From NCBI GenBank assembly GCA_937975765.1, contig CALJUR010000107.1, positions 12,720 to 76,719 of the forward strand: 64,000 bases of DNA. The letters are read 5' to 3'. A program made the position numbers and the translations under genes. The notes beneath the pieces were generated by a model that ran no database searches, had not been told where the DNA came from, and saw only the letters and a list, made by a program, of their open reading frames with translations. This stretch comes from an uncultured Myxococcales bacterium. Its GTDB lineage: Bacteria > Myxococcota_A > UBA9042 > DTJE01. This document shows positions 30,598-38,394 of this stretch, piece by piece (within the stretch, counting starts at the first letter, position 1; each line of letters opens with the position of its first letter).

Positions 30598-33500
30598 CTA
30601 CTTCGCACGCACCTCGTCCGGCAGGTACTCGCAGGTCGAGGTCGCCAGGCAGGTGTCGTCCTTCAGGGTCTTCCCGCCCGACGTCATGAACAGGAACGCC
30701 TGGTTCTCGAAATAGTTGTTGATGTTGAACTGGCGCGACGGGTTCGACGGCTCGACGCCGTGGGCGCCCAGCGGGTAGGTGTAGGGGAAGCGCAGCGCCA
30801 GGGTGCCTGTCTCCGTGACCAGGGTCTGCGGCACGTACCCCGGTACCGGCGGCTCGCCGTACTCGTCGATGCCCCGGTCGGCGTTGTCCGGATCGGCGTG
30901 CAGCGGCAGGGGCCGGGTCGGATCCTGGGCCGCGGCCTCGGTGAACTCGTCGGTCCAGCGCGCGTCCACGACCTGCGGCTTCCTGTCCAGCCAGTCCTGC
31001 AGGGTCAGTTTGCTGCTGAGGTGGCGGCCATAGGCCTCGATGCCCTCGGGCACGTAGGCCTCCAGCAGCAGGTCGTTCGGGGTGCGCGGCGCCCTGTCGT
31101 AGGGCAGCACGCCGGTCGCCCTGGCCAGCGCCATCGTCATCGACACCGACACGTTCGGGTCGCCCACCGAGTGGTACATGACCATGTTGCTTTGCGGATG
31201 CTTGCAGGTGCCGCCCGGGCAGGACAGTTCGTCGTACCCGCAGCCGCAGTCCACGCGCTTCTTCATCAGCCGCGCGTACCCGATCGGGTCGCCGCGCTCG
31301 ACCAGCATGGCGGCCAGGTTGATCAGGCGACGGAAGTCGGGGGTGTTGCGGGTGCGGCCCAGGCCGGTGCCGATGGCGACCAGCGGGGTGCCTTCCGAGA
31401 AGATCGCGCCGCCGAAGGTCACCGGGATCCGGAAGGTGTCGATCGGGGTGAGGTTCGCGGCCTTCGTAGGATTCTCCTTCGGCTTGGCCTGCGCAAGGTC
31501 TTCCACGTACCCGGAATAGACCTGGATCGAGATCGAGTCGCCGAACAGCAGGGACCGGGCCTTGTCGGACGCGGGCGCATCCTTCGACGTGTCGCAGGCC
31601 GCCGGCCCGGTCGGGGCGCCGGCCTCGTCCACCGGGATCGTCCACCAGCCGGCCGCGCACTCGACGGGCACCGGCTTCGTGTCGCCGTCCTTCAGGCCCA
31701 GCAGCGGGCGCTTCTCGATCGCGGACAGGGCATCCGCCGGGATGGCCAGCCGGAAGCCTCGCCACCGGGCGCACTCGGGTGCGTTGCGGCGCACCGGATC
31801 GACCTGGCATGAGGCCTTCTCGTCCAGGCACGACAGGCACGCGGGGTCGCACGGGCACTGGGAAGCCTCCTTCCCGGAATCCATGCAGTCCTTGCACTTG
31901 CTGTCCTTGCTGCACCCGCAGTCCGTCGAGGTCTTCTGGGCCAGGCAGGCGGAGTCGCCGCCGCACGCCGCCAGGGCCTCGGACGGGATCGGCATCCGGA
32001 AGCCCTTGCGAACCTCCCCGTTCTTCAGGTTGCGGACGACGACCGTGTCGCCGGGCAGGATGTCCGTCACGCGCGCGAACGGATAATAGTGCGGACGCCC
32101 CACCAGCCGGTCCTTGCCCGTCGCGGGCCGCGGGTACTCGCGGTGCAGGTGGTTGATCAGCCACGCCACCTCGACGGTGCCGTCCCCCATTGGCGTGAAC
32201 ACCACGAACGGGCCCATCATCGGCATCCAGACGCCCTCGGGCACGCCGGGGTTGATGGTGCGCAGGCCGGCCGAGATCAGGCCGCCGCCGCCCGAGACCG
32301 GGGTCGATGCCGACACCGCGGGATCGACTGCCGACTGGATCTGCGCGATGAAGGCGCCCATCGACTGGCCCCACACCGGGATGTCGGGGTTCGCGGCGGT
32401 GCCCAGATCCGGGACGCCGTTGCCGTCCCAGTCGCCCATCAGGTCGTTGGCCGTCTTGTCGTTGTTCGAGTCGGCGGCCCAGTTCGGCCCGTCGGCGCCG
32501 CCCAGCGACCGCAGCACGCGCACCAGTTGCATCTGGTCCACGACCGCCTGCCGCACGATGTCGCGGGTGTGCGTGATGTCGTACGACCAGAAGTCGCCGC
32601 CGTTGTCGAACGAGGACTTCACGCCGTCGTTGTCCAGGTCGCGGATGCGCCCCCCCGCGAATCCCTCGTAGAAGGTCTTCAGGTACAGGCCGCCCAGCAG
32701 CGAACCCACCAGCGAGTTCCAGTCCGTCGCGTCGTCGGCCGGCAGCGCCAGGCCGTGGCCGGGGGCGTCCATGCCGCACAGCGCCCAGCCGTACTTGGCC
32801 AGCCGCCCCGAGAAGCCGAAGACCTCGAACGGCGCGCCGCTGAATCCGTGTCCGTACAGCATCACCGGGAAGGGCTGCCGGTGCTGGGCGGTCTCCTTCG
32901 GCACGGCGCAGATGAAGGTGGCCTTCTGGCGGCCGACCTTCGCCTTGCCCTTGACGGGGTCCACGTCGAAGGTCTCGTCCTCGTCGCCGGGATACAGCGG
33001 CGTGGCGTTGCCGGACGTGTCCTCCAGGAACCAGGGGGTCGTGAAGGTGCCCATCACGTAGTGGTCCACGGCGGCCGTGTCGTCCACCAGCGCGCGGACG
33101 ACCTCGTCTGGGTACGTCAGCACCGGGCCCAGGATGGTGACCAGCGGGGCCATCACGTCGCCAGGCAGCATGTACAGCCGGTCCGGGGGCGTGCCGTCGT
33201 CGTCCGGGTCCTGCGCCGGCTTCGGTTCCAGGTCGACCGGGGCGTACTCCTTCAGCCAGCCCAGCGGGCCGTCGCCGTAAAGCCCGCGGCGGATCGCGGT
33301 CAGATCCGACGTGATCGTCTGGGTCGTGAAGGTCCAGGCGAAGGAGACGTCTTCCAGGTCCAGGCCCAGCGTGTTGGACGGCCCGAGGATCTCCTCCAGC
33401 GGCCGCAGCGCCTCGGTCTGGTCCAGGGCATTCACGTAAGGGAAGGGCGATCGCACGGGCTCGCCCTCGACGCGGACGATCTTGCCCTGTTCGTCCTCCA

Positions 33501-34266
33501 CGTACTTCACGCCCTTCAGACGGGACGTCAACACCACGGCGTACGTCGTCGCCTCGCGCATCGGGACGACGGGGTACAGGATCAGGGTGTTCGTCTCCCG
33601 CTCCCAGAACGGGACCAGCGGGTCGATCGCGTCCGGGCCAGGGTTCCCGCCATCCCAGGTGTCCGGGTGGTCCAGCACGCCGTCGAAGTCGATGTCCTCG
33701 TAAGGGTCCAGTTCGTTGTCGCCGTCCAGGTCCTCCTCGTGCGTCTCGAACAGCAGGTTCGGCGAGTCCGCGTGAGGGTCGAAGTCCCAGTACTGCCACG
33801 GCCACTTGATGCCCAGCGGCATGTTGCCCTGGCCCGCGTCCAGCGGGATGGCCTTGCCGAAATCGGGCGAGTTGCGGTCCACGTCGACCAGGTACACGAG
33901 GTCGTCGGCCAGGTCGTGGTTGAACCGGTGGTGCGCCTCGTAGGCCTCGATGAAGATCTCCTGGTCGAACGACACCCATAGCGGCGAGAACGTCCCGAAC
34001 CCGTCCAGCTTGTTGGCCGCGATCCGGACCTTGGTCTCGGCCAGCGTCGAGGCCTCGGTGCTGACGTCCAGTCGCCGTCCCGTGGGGGAATCGGGGTCCA
34101 GCCGAGTCGCGCTGTTGTTCGGGAAGGGGATCTCCGGCAGGGGCTTGGCGGTCGGGTCCCATCGAACCATCGGCCCGCCTCCGGCCGCCGTCGGGAGCAG
34201 GCCGGACGGCTCGGGGCCGACGCAGGCGAAAAGCACGGTGCAAAGCACGGGGATCAGGCGACGCAT
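30598..34266 (-). CDS. Giant lipase-like lipoprotein (bacterial virulence-factor lipase type) with a Cys-rich insertion
   Basis: 1222 residues. Signal peptide with lipid Cys15 (LFACVG). The N-terminal region (EIPFPNNSATRLDPDSPTG, FSPLWVSFDQEI) resembles the beta-domain that precedes VolA-like extracellular lipases. Next come calcium-type acidic repeats (DLDGDNELDPYEDIDFDGV). In an alpha/beta-hydrolase core, VMLYGHGFSG forms the oxyanion loop, GMDAPGHG follows, and the nucleophile elbow is VWGQSMGAF (Ser635). Residues ~758-822 are a Cys-rich insertion with more than ten cysteines. A long C-terminal region of unknown fold ends the protein. Predicted surface-anchored esterase or lipase. ATG at 34266 follows GGAGGT. 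Lies 15 nt from the convergent cupin gene. Confidence 0.72.
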   Translation of the reverse strand: MRRLIPVLCTVLFACVGPEPSGLLPTAAGGGPMVRWDPTAKPLPEIPFPNNSATRLDPDSPTGRRLDVSTEASTLAETKVRIAANKLDGFGTFSPLWVSFDQEIFIEAYEAHHRFNHDLADDLVYLVDVDRNSPDFGKAIPLDAGQGNMPLGIKWPWQYWDFDPHADSPNLLFETHEEDLDGDNELDPYEDIDFDGVLDHPDTWDGGNPGPDAIDPLVPFWERETNTLILYPVVPMREATTYAVVLTSRLKGVKYVEDEQGKIVRVEGEPVRSPFPYVNALDQTEALRPLEEILGPSNTLGLDLEDVSFAWTFTTQTITSDLTAIRRGLYGDGPLGWLKEYAPVDLEPKPAQDPDDDGTPPDRLYMLPGDVMAPLVTILGPVLTYPDEVVRALVDDTAAVDHYVMGTFTTPWFLEDTSGNATPLYPGDEDETFDVDPVKGKAKVGRQKATFICAVPKETAQHRQPFPVMLYGHGFSGAPFEVFGFSGRLAKYGWALCGMDAPGHGLALPADDATDWNSLVGSLLGGLYLKTFYEGFAGGRIRDLDNDGVKSSFDNGGDFWSYDITHTRDIVRQAVVDQMQLVRVLRSLGGADGPNWAADSNNDKTANDLMGDWDGNGVPDLGTAANPDIPVWGQSMGAFIAQIQSAVDPAVSASTPVSGGGGLISAGLRTINPGVPEGVWMPMMGPFVVFTPMGDGTVEVAWLINHLHREYPRPATGKDRLVGRPHYYPFARVTDILPGDTVVVRNLKNGEVRKGFRMPIPSEALAACGGDSACLAQKTSTDCGCSKDSKCKDCMDSGKEASQCPCDPACLSCLDEKASCQVDPVRRNAPECARWRGFRLAIPADALSAIEKRPLLGLKDGDTKPVPVECAAGWWTIPVDEAGAPTGPAACDTSKDAPASDKARSLLFGDSISIQVYSGYVEDLAQAKPKENPTKAANLTPIDTFRIPVTFGGAIFSEGTPLVAIGTGLGRTRNTPDFRRLINLAAMLVERGDPIGYARLMKKRVDCGCGYDELSCPGGTCKHPQSNMVMYHSVGDPNVSVSMTMALARATGVLPYDRAPRTPNDLLLEAYVPEGIEAYGRHLSSKLTLQDWLDRKPQVVDARWTDEFTEAAAQDPTRPLPLHADPDNADRGIDEYGEPPVPGYVPQTLVTETGTLALRFPYTYPLGAHGVEPSNPSRQFNINNYFENQAFLFMTSGGKTLKDDTCLATSTCEYLPDEVRAK

Positions 34267-34365
34267 GAACGGACCTCCACGGAATGGAACCGGCCCAGCG
34301 GCCGGAATTTGTGCAAGGGTCCGACAGGAAGGTCGCGATGTCAATCGCGATGGGAGGGAAAACCG

Positions 34366-37068
34366 CTAGAGGGTCGTGCAGTCCGACGCCTCTCCGGCCC
34401 GGCCCGCGTTGCCCGGCTGATCCGCGGAGTTCCCCCCGGCGCCGCCCGGACCGCCGTCTCCCAGGGCGTCGAAGACGTTCCCGGCCGCGCCGCACCAGGC
34501 CGGCACATCGCCCGAAAGCCCCGCGCCCAGGATGCCCCACGAGGCCCCCCCGCAGCCGCCCCCGCCGCCGCCGCCGGCGCCGCCCTGGCCGCCGTCCCCG
34601 CCGGTGCCGCCCTTGCCGATGCACACCTTGAACCAGTAGGGACTGCCGGCCGAGTTCTGCGCGCAATCCACCGATCCGCCCTCGCCGCCGGACCCGCCGA
34701 CGCCCCCCGTGCCACCGCTGCCGCCCTGGCCGCCCGCGCCGCCTTCGTTCCGCAGCACGCGGTTCCCGGAAAGGGTGGGGTACAGCCCGGCGGTCGAGGT
34801 CGTCCGGATCGCGAAGATCCCGATCGATGCGCCCCCGCTCATGCCGGCGCTGCCACCCGTGCCGCCGCAGCCGCCGGCGCCCCCGCCGCCGCCCGCCGAC
34901 CCGACCCGGTCGTTGTAGCCGCAGGCCGGGTCCATGTCCACGCCGCCGCCCGCGCCGCCGCCGCCGCCGCCCGACCCGTTCGTGGCGTCCCCCCCGGGGT
35001 CCGACGTGCCGGACAGCCACTCGCTGCCCGAGATGCGGCCGTTGTCATCGGTGCAGCCCTGGCCCGCTTCGCCGCCCGTCCCGGACCCGCCGCGAGCGCC
35101 GTCGAACCCGAAGTCGGTCTTGCCCTCGCTGCGACAGACCGCGCATGCCGAACTGACGGTGTCGGACCAGCCCCCGGCCCCGCCCAGGCCCCCGGACGTG
35201 CCCGATCCGGCCTCCCCGGAGGGCATCTGGACGATCCCGTCGGCACACACCGAGTCCGCCCCCCGGCCGCCCGCGGCGCCGCACGTGCTGCCGCCCGCGG
35301 ACCCGCCGGCGCTGAAGACTCCCGAGCACGCGCCGACCTCCCCCGAGTCCGTGCAGGTCGCTCCCGTGACGCCGTCCTGGCCGTTGGCGCCGCGCGCGCC
35401 GTTGCCGCCCGAGTTCCCCGGCGCACCCCGGCCGGCGTAGATCACGTTGTCCTTGACGACCAGCCCCGGGCCGCAGTCCTTCAGCCACAGGGCATAGGAG
35501 TTGCCTCCGCGCCCGTCGCTGCGCCGGCTGTAGGCGTTCTCGCCGTAGACCGTGAAGCCCGAGAACTCGGTGGGTGCCGTGATGCCGATCGCCACCACGG
35601 CCTTGCGGTGCGGAGACGTGTCGGTGGCGGGCGTGACCCCCTGCAGGATCGTGATGTTGGTCGCGGGGTCCCGCTGCCAGGTGGCCGCGTTGTACCCCCC
35701 CTTCACCGAGACGCCGTCCTGCAGCACCACGATCCCGGCGTAGATGCCCTCGGACACCAGAACGCGCACCTTCCCGGTCCCGTCCGCACGGTCCAGGCCG
35801 GTCTCGACGGTCGCGCACGGGGAGTCCCACGCGCCGCAGGTGTCCCCGTCGATGCCGCCGTTCTCCGGGGTGGACACGTAGATCGCCAGCGGGTCCAGTT
35901 CCAGTTCGCAGCCGTTGTCCGGGTTGCCGTCCGCATCGGCGTATCCCTGCACGCAGTCGTACCCGCAGCGAGGGGCAGGACCGGTCGCGTCGCACCTGCC
36001 GGTGGCGTGGTGCGCAGCCCCGGTGAAGATCGCCGTGCAGTCGACGTAGCAGTTGCCGCACGCCCGGTCGGTCGCGTACGCGCCGGATTCCGTCCGGAAG
36101 TCCTCGTCGGTCGCGCCGTCGCAGTCGTTGTCCAGCAGGTCGCACACCTCGACGTGCTCCTGGCCCTCCTCGACGGCGCACCTCAGCCCCAGGTGGTCGT
36201 CCGAGCAGGCGTACACGCCCTGGGCCCGGCAGGCGCCCACCCCCTGGAAGCAGGGGCCTCCGATCTCGGGGAACGCCTCGTCCACCAGCCGGTTGCAGTT
36301 GTCGTCCAGCCCGTTGCAGGTCTCGGCCTGCGGTTCCGGGGCGTCGCACGCCCAGCCCGTGTCCGGGTCGCAGGTCTCGAATCCCAGGCAGGTGCCCTCG
36401 TCGTTGCTGCGCGCGCAGGGACGGGCGGCCCCCTCCATGGTCCGCAGGCAGTCGCACGCGCGGCTGACCGGGACGCACTGGCGCGCCGTCCCGCCCGACG
36501 TCGGGACGTCCAGGCAGTCGTAGCCTTCCGGGCAGTCGATCTGCGAGCAGTCGCGGCCGCAGTAGTTCCCGTCGCCGACCTCGATGCACGCACCGCCGCT
36601 GCACTGGGTGTCCACCTTGCAGGGCTTGCACAGGTCCGCGCCCAGCGGGATGCACAGGGAGATCACGTCGCTGCCGATCAGGCTGGCGCGGCACAGCCAG
36701 TCCGCGGGGCACTCCAGCACGCAGGTCATCGTGCACATCGGGCCCTGCAGGCCCTCGACGCAGTATCCCGAGATGCAGTCCGAGTTCTGGATGCACGGCT
36801 GCCCGAACTCCCCGGGCTGGGCGGTGTCCTTGCCCGCATCGACACCGGGGTCGGGCAACTCCCCGGTCCCGTCGTCCGTGCCTGCGGGGATCTCGCGGCC
36901 GGTCTCCTCCCCGTTGTCCGGCATGCCGTAGTCGATCGTCGCCGACTCCGGCGCGGGATCGTGCCCTGCGTCGCCGCCGGAGGATCCTCCCTCGCAGGAG
37001 GGCAGGGCGATCGCCAACCAGCCGATCGCGAACAGGAATCGAATCGCTGCAGCACGGTCACGCGTCAT
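34366..37068 (-). CDS. Lipoprotein with MopE motifs, predicted beta-helix and long glycine-rich region
   Basis: 900 residues. Lipid Cys25 (ALPSCEGG), acidic linker to ~85. A Cys-rich region (90-380) includes two MopE-type metal motifs, ETCNGLDDNCNRLVDE at ~249-264 and VCDLLDNDCDGATDE at ~308-322. From ~397, YVSTPENGGIDGDTCGAW starts a DUF1565-like right-handed beta-helix (VLVSEGIYAGIVVLQDGVSV, FSGFTVYGENA). Residues ~548-900 are extremely glycine-rich (GGSGGTGGVGGSGGEGG-like runs), probably continuing the helix turns. This is a myxobacterial-style surface adhesin or scaffold; no enzymatic motif is seen. ATG 37068 follows a CGAGGT site with a promoter at 37120-37148. It ends 99 nt upstream of the giant lipoprotein. 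Confidence 0.75.
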   Translation of the reverse strand: MTRDRAAAIRFLFAIGWLAIALPSCEGGSSGGDAGHDPAPESATIDYGMPDNGEETGREIPAGTDDGTGELPDPGVDAGKDTAQPGEFGQPCIQNSDCISGYCVEGLQGPMCTMTCVLECPADWLCRASLIGSDVISLCIPLGADLCKPCKVDTQCSGGACIEVGDGNYCGRDCSQIDCPEGYDCLDVPTSGGTARQCVPVSRACDCLRTMEGAARPCARSNDEGTCLGFETCDPDTGWACDAPEPQAETCNGLDDNCNRLVDEAFPEIGGPCFQGVGACRAQGVYACSDDHLGLRCAVEEGQEHVEVCDLLDNDCDGATDEDFRTESGAYATDRACGNCYVDCTAIFTGAAHHATGRCDATGPAPRCGYDCVQGYADADGNPDNGCELELDPLAIYVSTPENGGIDGDTCGAWDSPCATVETGLDRADGTGKVRVLVSEGIYAGIVVLQDGVSVKGGYNAATWQRDPATNITILQGVTPATDTSPHRKAVVAIGITAPTEFSGFTVYGENAYSRRSDGRGGNSYALWLKDCGPGLVVKDNVIYAGRGAPGNSGGNGARGANGQDGVTGATCTDSGEVGACSGVFSAGGSAGGSTCGAAGGRGADSVCADGIVQMPSGEAGSGTSGGLGGAGGWSDTVSSACAVCRSEGKTDFGFDGARGGSGTGGEAGQGCTDDNGRISGSEWLSGTSDPGGDATNGSGGGGGGAGGGVDMDPACGYNDRVGSAGGGGGAGGCGGTGGSAGMSGGASIGIFAIRTTSTAGLYPTLSGNRVLRNEGGAGGQGGSGGTGGVGGSGGEGGSVDCAQNSAGSPYWFKVCIGKGGTGGDGGQGGAGGGGGGGCGGASWGILGAGLSGDVPAWCGAAGNVFDALGDGGPGGAGGNSADQPGNAGRAGEASDCTTL

Positions 37069-37119
37069 GGGTCACCTCGGACGTTCGGCCCTTTCACCCG
37101 ATGCCGTTCGGAACGGACG

Positions 37120-37148
37120 ATCCTAGGACCATCAGGCCCCGGATTCAA
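37120..37148 (-). promoter_or_regulatory. Promoter of the glycine-rich lipoprotein gene
   Basis: Minus strand: TTGAAT (37148-37143), 17 bp spacer, TAGGAT (37125-37120), leader about 45 nt. Confidence 0.5.
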
Positions 37149-37266
37149 CCGGCCCCGGGGATCCGTTGTCCACCGCCTGGGGAAGATGGGCTCCGTCGAA
37201 GGCGAGGGCCCGGACCGCCGGTCGGGAACGGGAATCGTCGCGAAGGGCGGCACCGGTCTACACCCG

Positions 37267-37317
37267 GACTCGATACTCCGAACGTTTCCTTGACGTACCG
37301 GATTCGGGAATCGAGTC
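37267..37317 (-). repeat. Nested inverted repeat in the 270 bp gap after the MBL-fold gene
   Basis: The largest intergenic gap of the window (37069-37338) holds this element and the downstream promoter. Outer arms GACTCGAT and ATCGAGTC (8 bp) enclose inner arms CCGAA and TTCGG (5 bp) around a ~20 nt loop. It could be a terminator for the MBL-fold/lipoprotein operon or an RNA structure. No U-tract. Confidence 0.4.
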
Positions 37318-37338
37318 GTGGCAAATCCGGCCGCGAAA

Positions 37339-38394
37339 TCAGGCGGCGGCGATCAGGTCGGCCGGCCCGGATCGGTCGATGGTGACGCGGCCCTCCATCG
37401 CCAGCAGGTCGATCGCGCCGCGCACCTCGGACAACGTCAGGAAGATCTCGAACGCCTGGACCCGGCCGAACAGGGCCAGGCTGATCTGCTTCTGGGTCAT
37501 CGGGCCGTTCTCGGAAAGGATGCGCAGCACGTCCCTCATGCGCCGGTCCTGCAAGGCCAGCAGCGTCCGGCACCGATCCCCCAGGCCCGTGAAGGGCACC
37601 TCGTGCCCGGGGCAGGCGAGCGTGCACTCCATTGCCATCGTCCGGCGCAGGCTGTCCCGGAAGGAGGGCAGGGCGCGATACGGCTCGGCGTCGCCGGGCT
37701 CGGGGCCCTCCAGGGTGGGGTTCGGCGTGATCGTCGGCAGCACGTGGTCGCCGGTCACCAGGATGCCCGTGCCGACGACCTCGTACACCAGGTCAGAGGA
37801 GGAGTGCCCCGGGCGCGCGTGCACCCGGATGCTGCGGCCGCCTCCCCCCACCACCACGTCCCCGTCGTCGATCCCGGCGACGCCCGGGCACGAGTGGCTG
37901 ATGCGGCGCATCCGCTGGATGAACCATCCGAACTGCCGCACGGTCTCCTCCGAGAACCCGCAGCGGCCCAGGAACGCGACGATGCCGGGCACGTCGGCCT
38001 CGCTGGCCGCCTCGACGTCGGACAGCCGGCGCACCGCGCGCCGCCGGACCCGCACGTCGCACCCCGAGGCTTCCCGGATGCGCCAGGCGTTGGCGGCGTG
38101 GTCCACGTGGCTGTGCGTCAGCAGCAGCGTCCGCACGTCCTCGACGCGGCGCCCGCCCGATTCCAGCGCCCGGCACAGGTGGTCGAAGGAGGCGTCCCCC
38201 AGGACGCCGGTGTCGATCAGGATCGGGTCCTCGCCGTCCAGCCAGTACAGGTTCACGTCGCCGGCGGAGTAGCCGGTCGGGATTGGCATGCGCCAGATGC
38301 CCTCGGCCACCTCGAACCGGCGCTCGCCCAGGCGGCGCCCCTCGCACATGATCGGCCCGGACTCGGCGGGCCCGGGCGGCGTCTCGTCCGCCAT
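37339..38394 (-). CDS. Metallo-beta-lactamase-fold hydrolase
   Basis: 351 residues. The MBL zinc signature LLLTHSHVDHAAN (HxHxDH) is followed by downstream ligands in RPGHSSSD and TGDHVLP and a final His in CPGHEVP. DPILIDTG precedes the signature as usual. The ~100 C-terminal residues form a winged-helix-like tail (RMRDVLRILSENGPMTQKQI), as in LACTB2-like or RNase-like MBL proteins. The substrate could be a thioester, lactone or nucleic acid. ATG 38394 overlaps the stop of the preceding lipoprotein gene by one base (TGATG), so expression is coupled. No signal peptide. Confidence 0.88.
   Translation of the reverse strand: MADETPPGPAESGPIMCEGRRLGERRFEVAEGIWRMPIPTGYSAGDVNLYWLDGEDPILIDTGVLGDASFDHLCRALESGGRRVEDVRTLLLTHSHVDHAANAWRIREASGCDVRVRRRAVRRLSDVEAASEADVPGIVAFLGRCGFSEETVRQFGWFIQRMRRISHSCPGVAGIDDGDVVVGGGGRSIRVHARPGHSSSDLVYEVVGTGILVTGDHVLPTITPNPTLEGPEPGDAEPYRALPSFRDSLRRTMAMECTLACPGHEVPFTGLGDRCRTLLALQDRRMRDVLRILSENGPMTQKQISLALFGRVQAFEIFLTLSEVRGAIDLLAMEGRVTIDRSGPADLIAAA

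Noticed and set aside
34309..37293. 994-codon plus-strand Ala/Pro-rich frame opposite the glycine-rich lipoprotein
   Set aside because: The complement of Gly codons (GGC) reads as Ala/Pro, so it is a mirror of the real lipoprotein.
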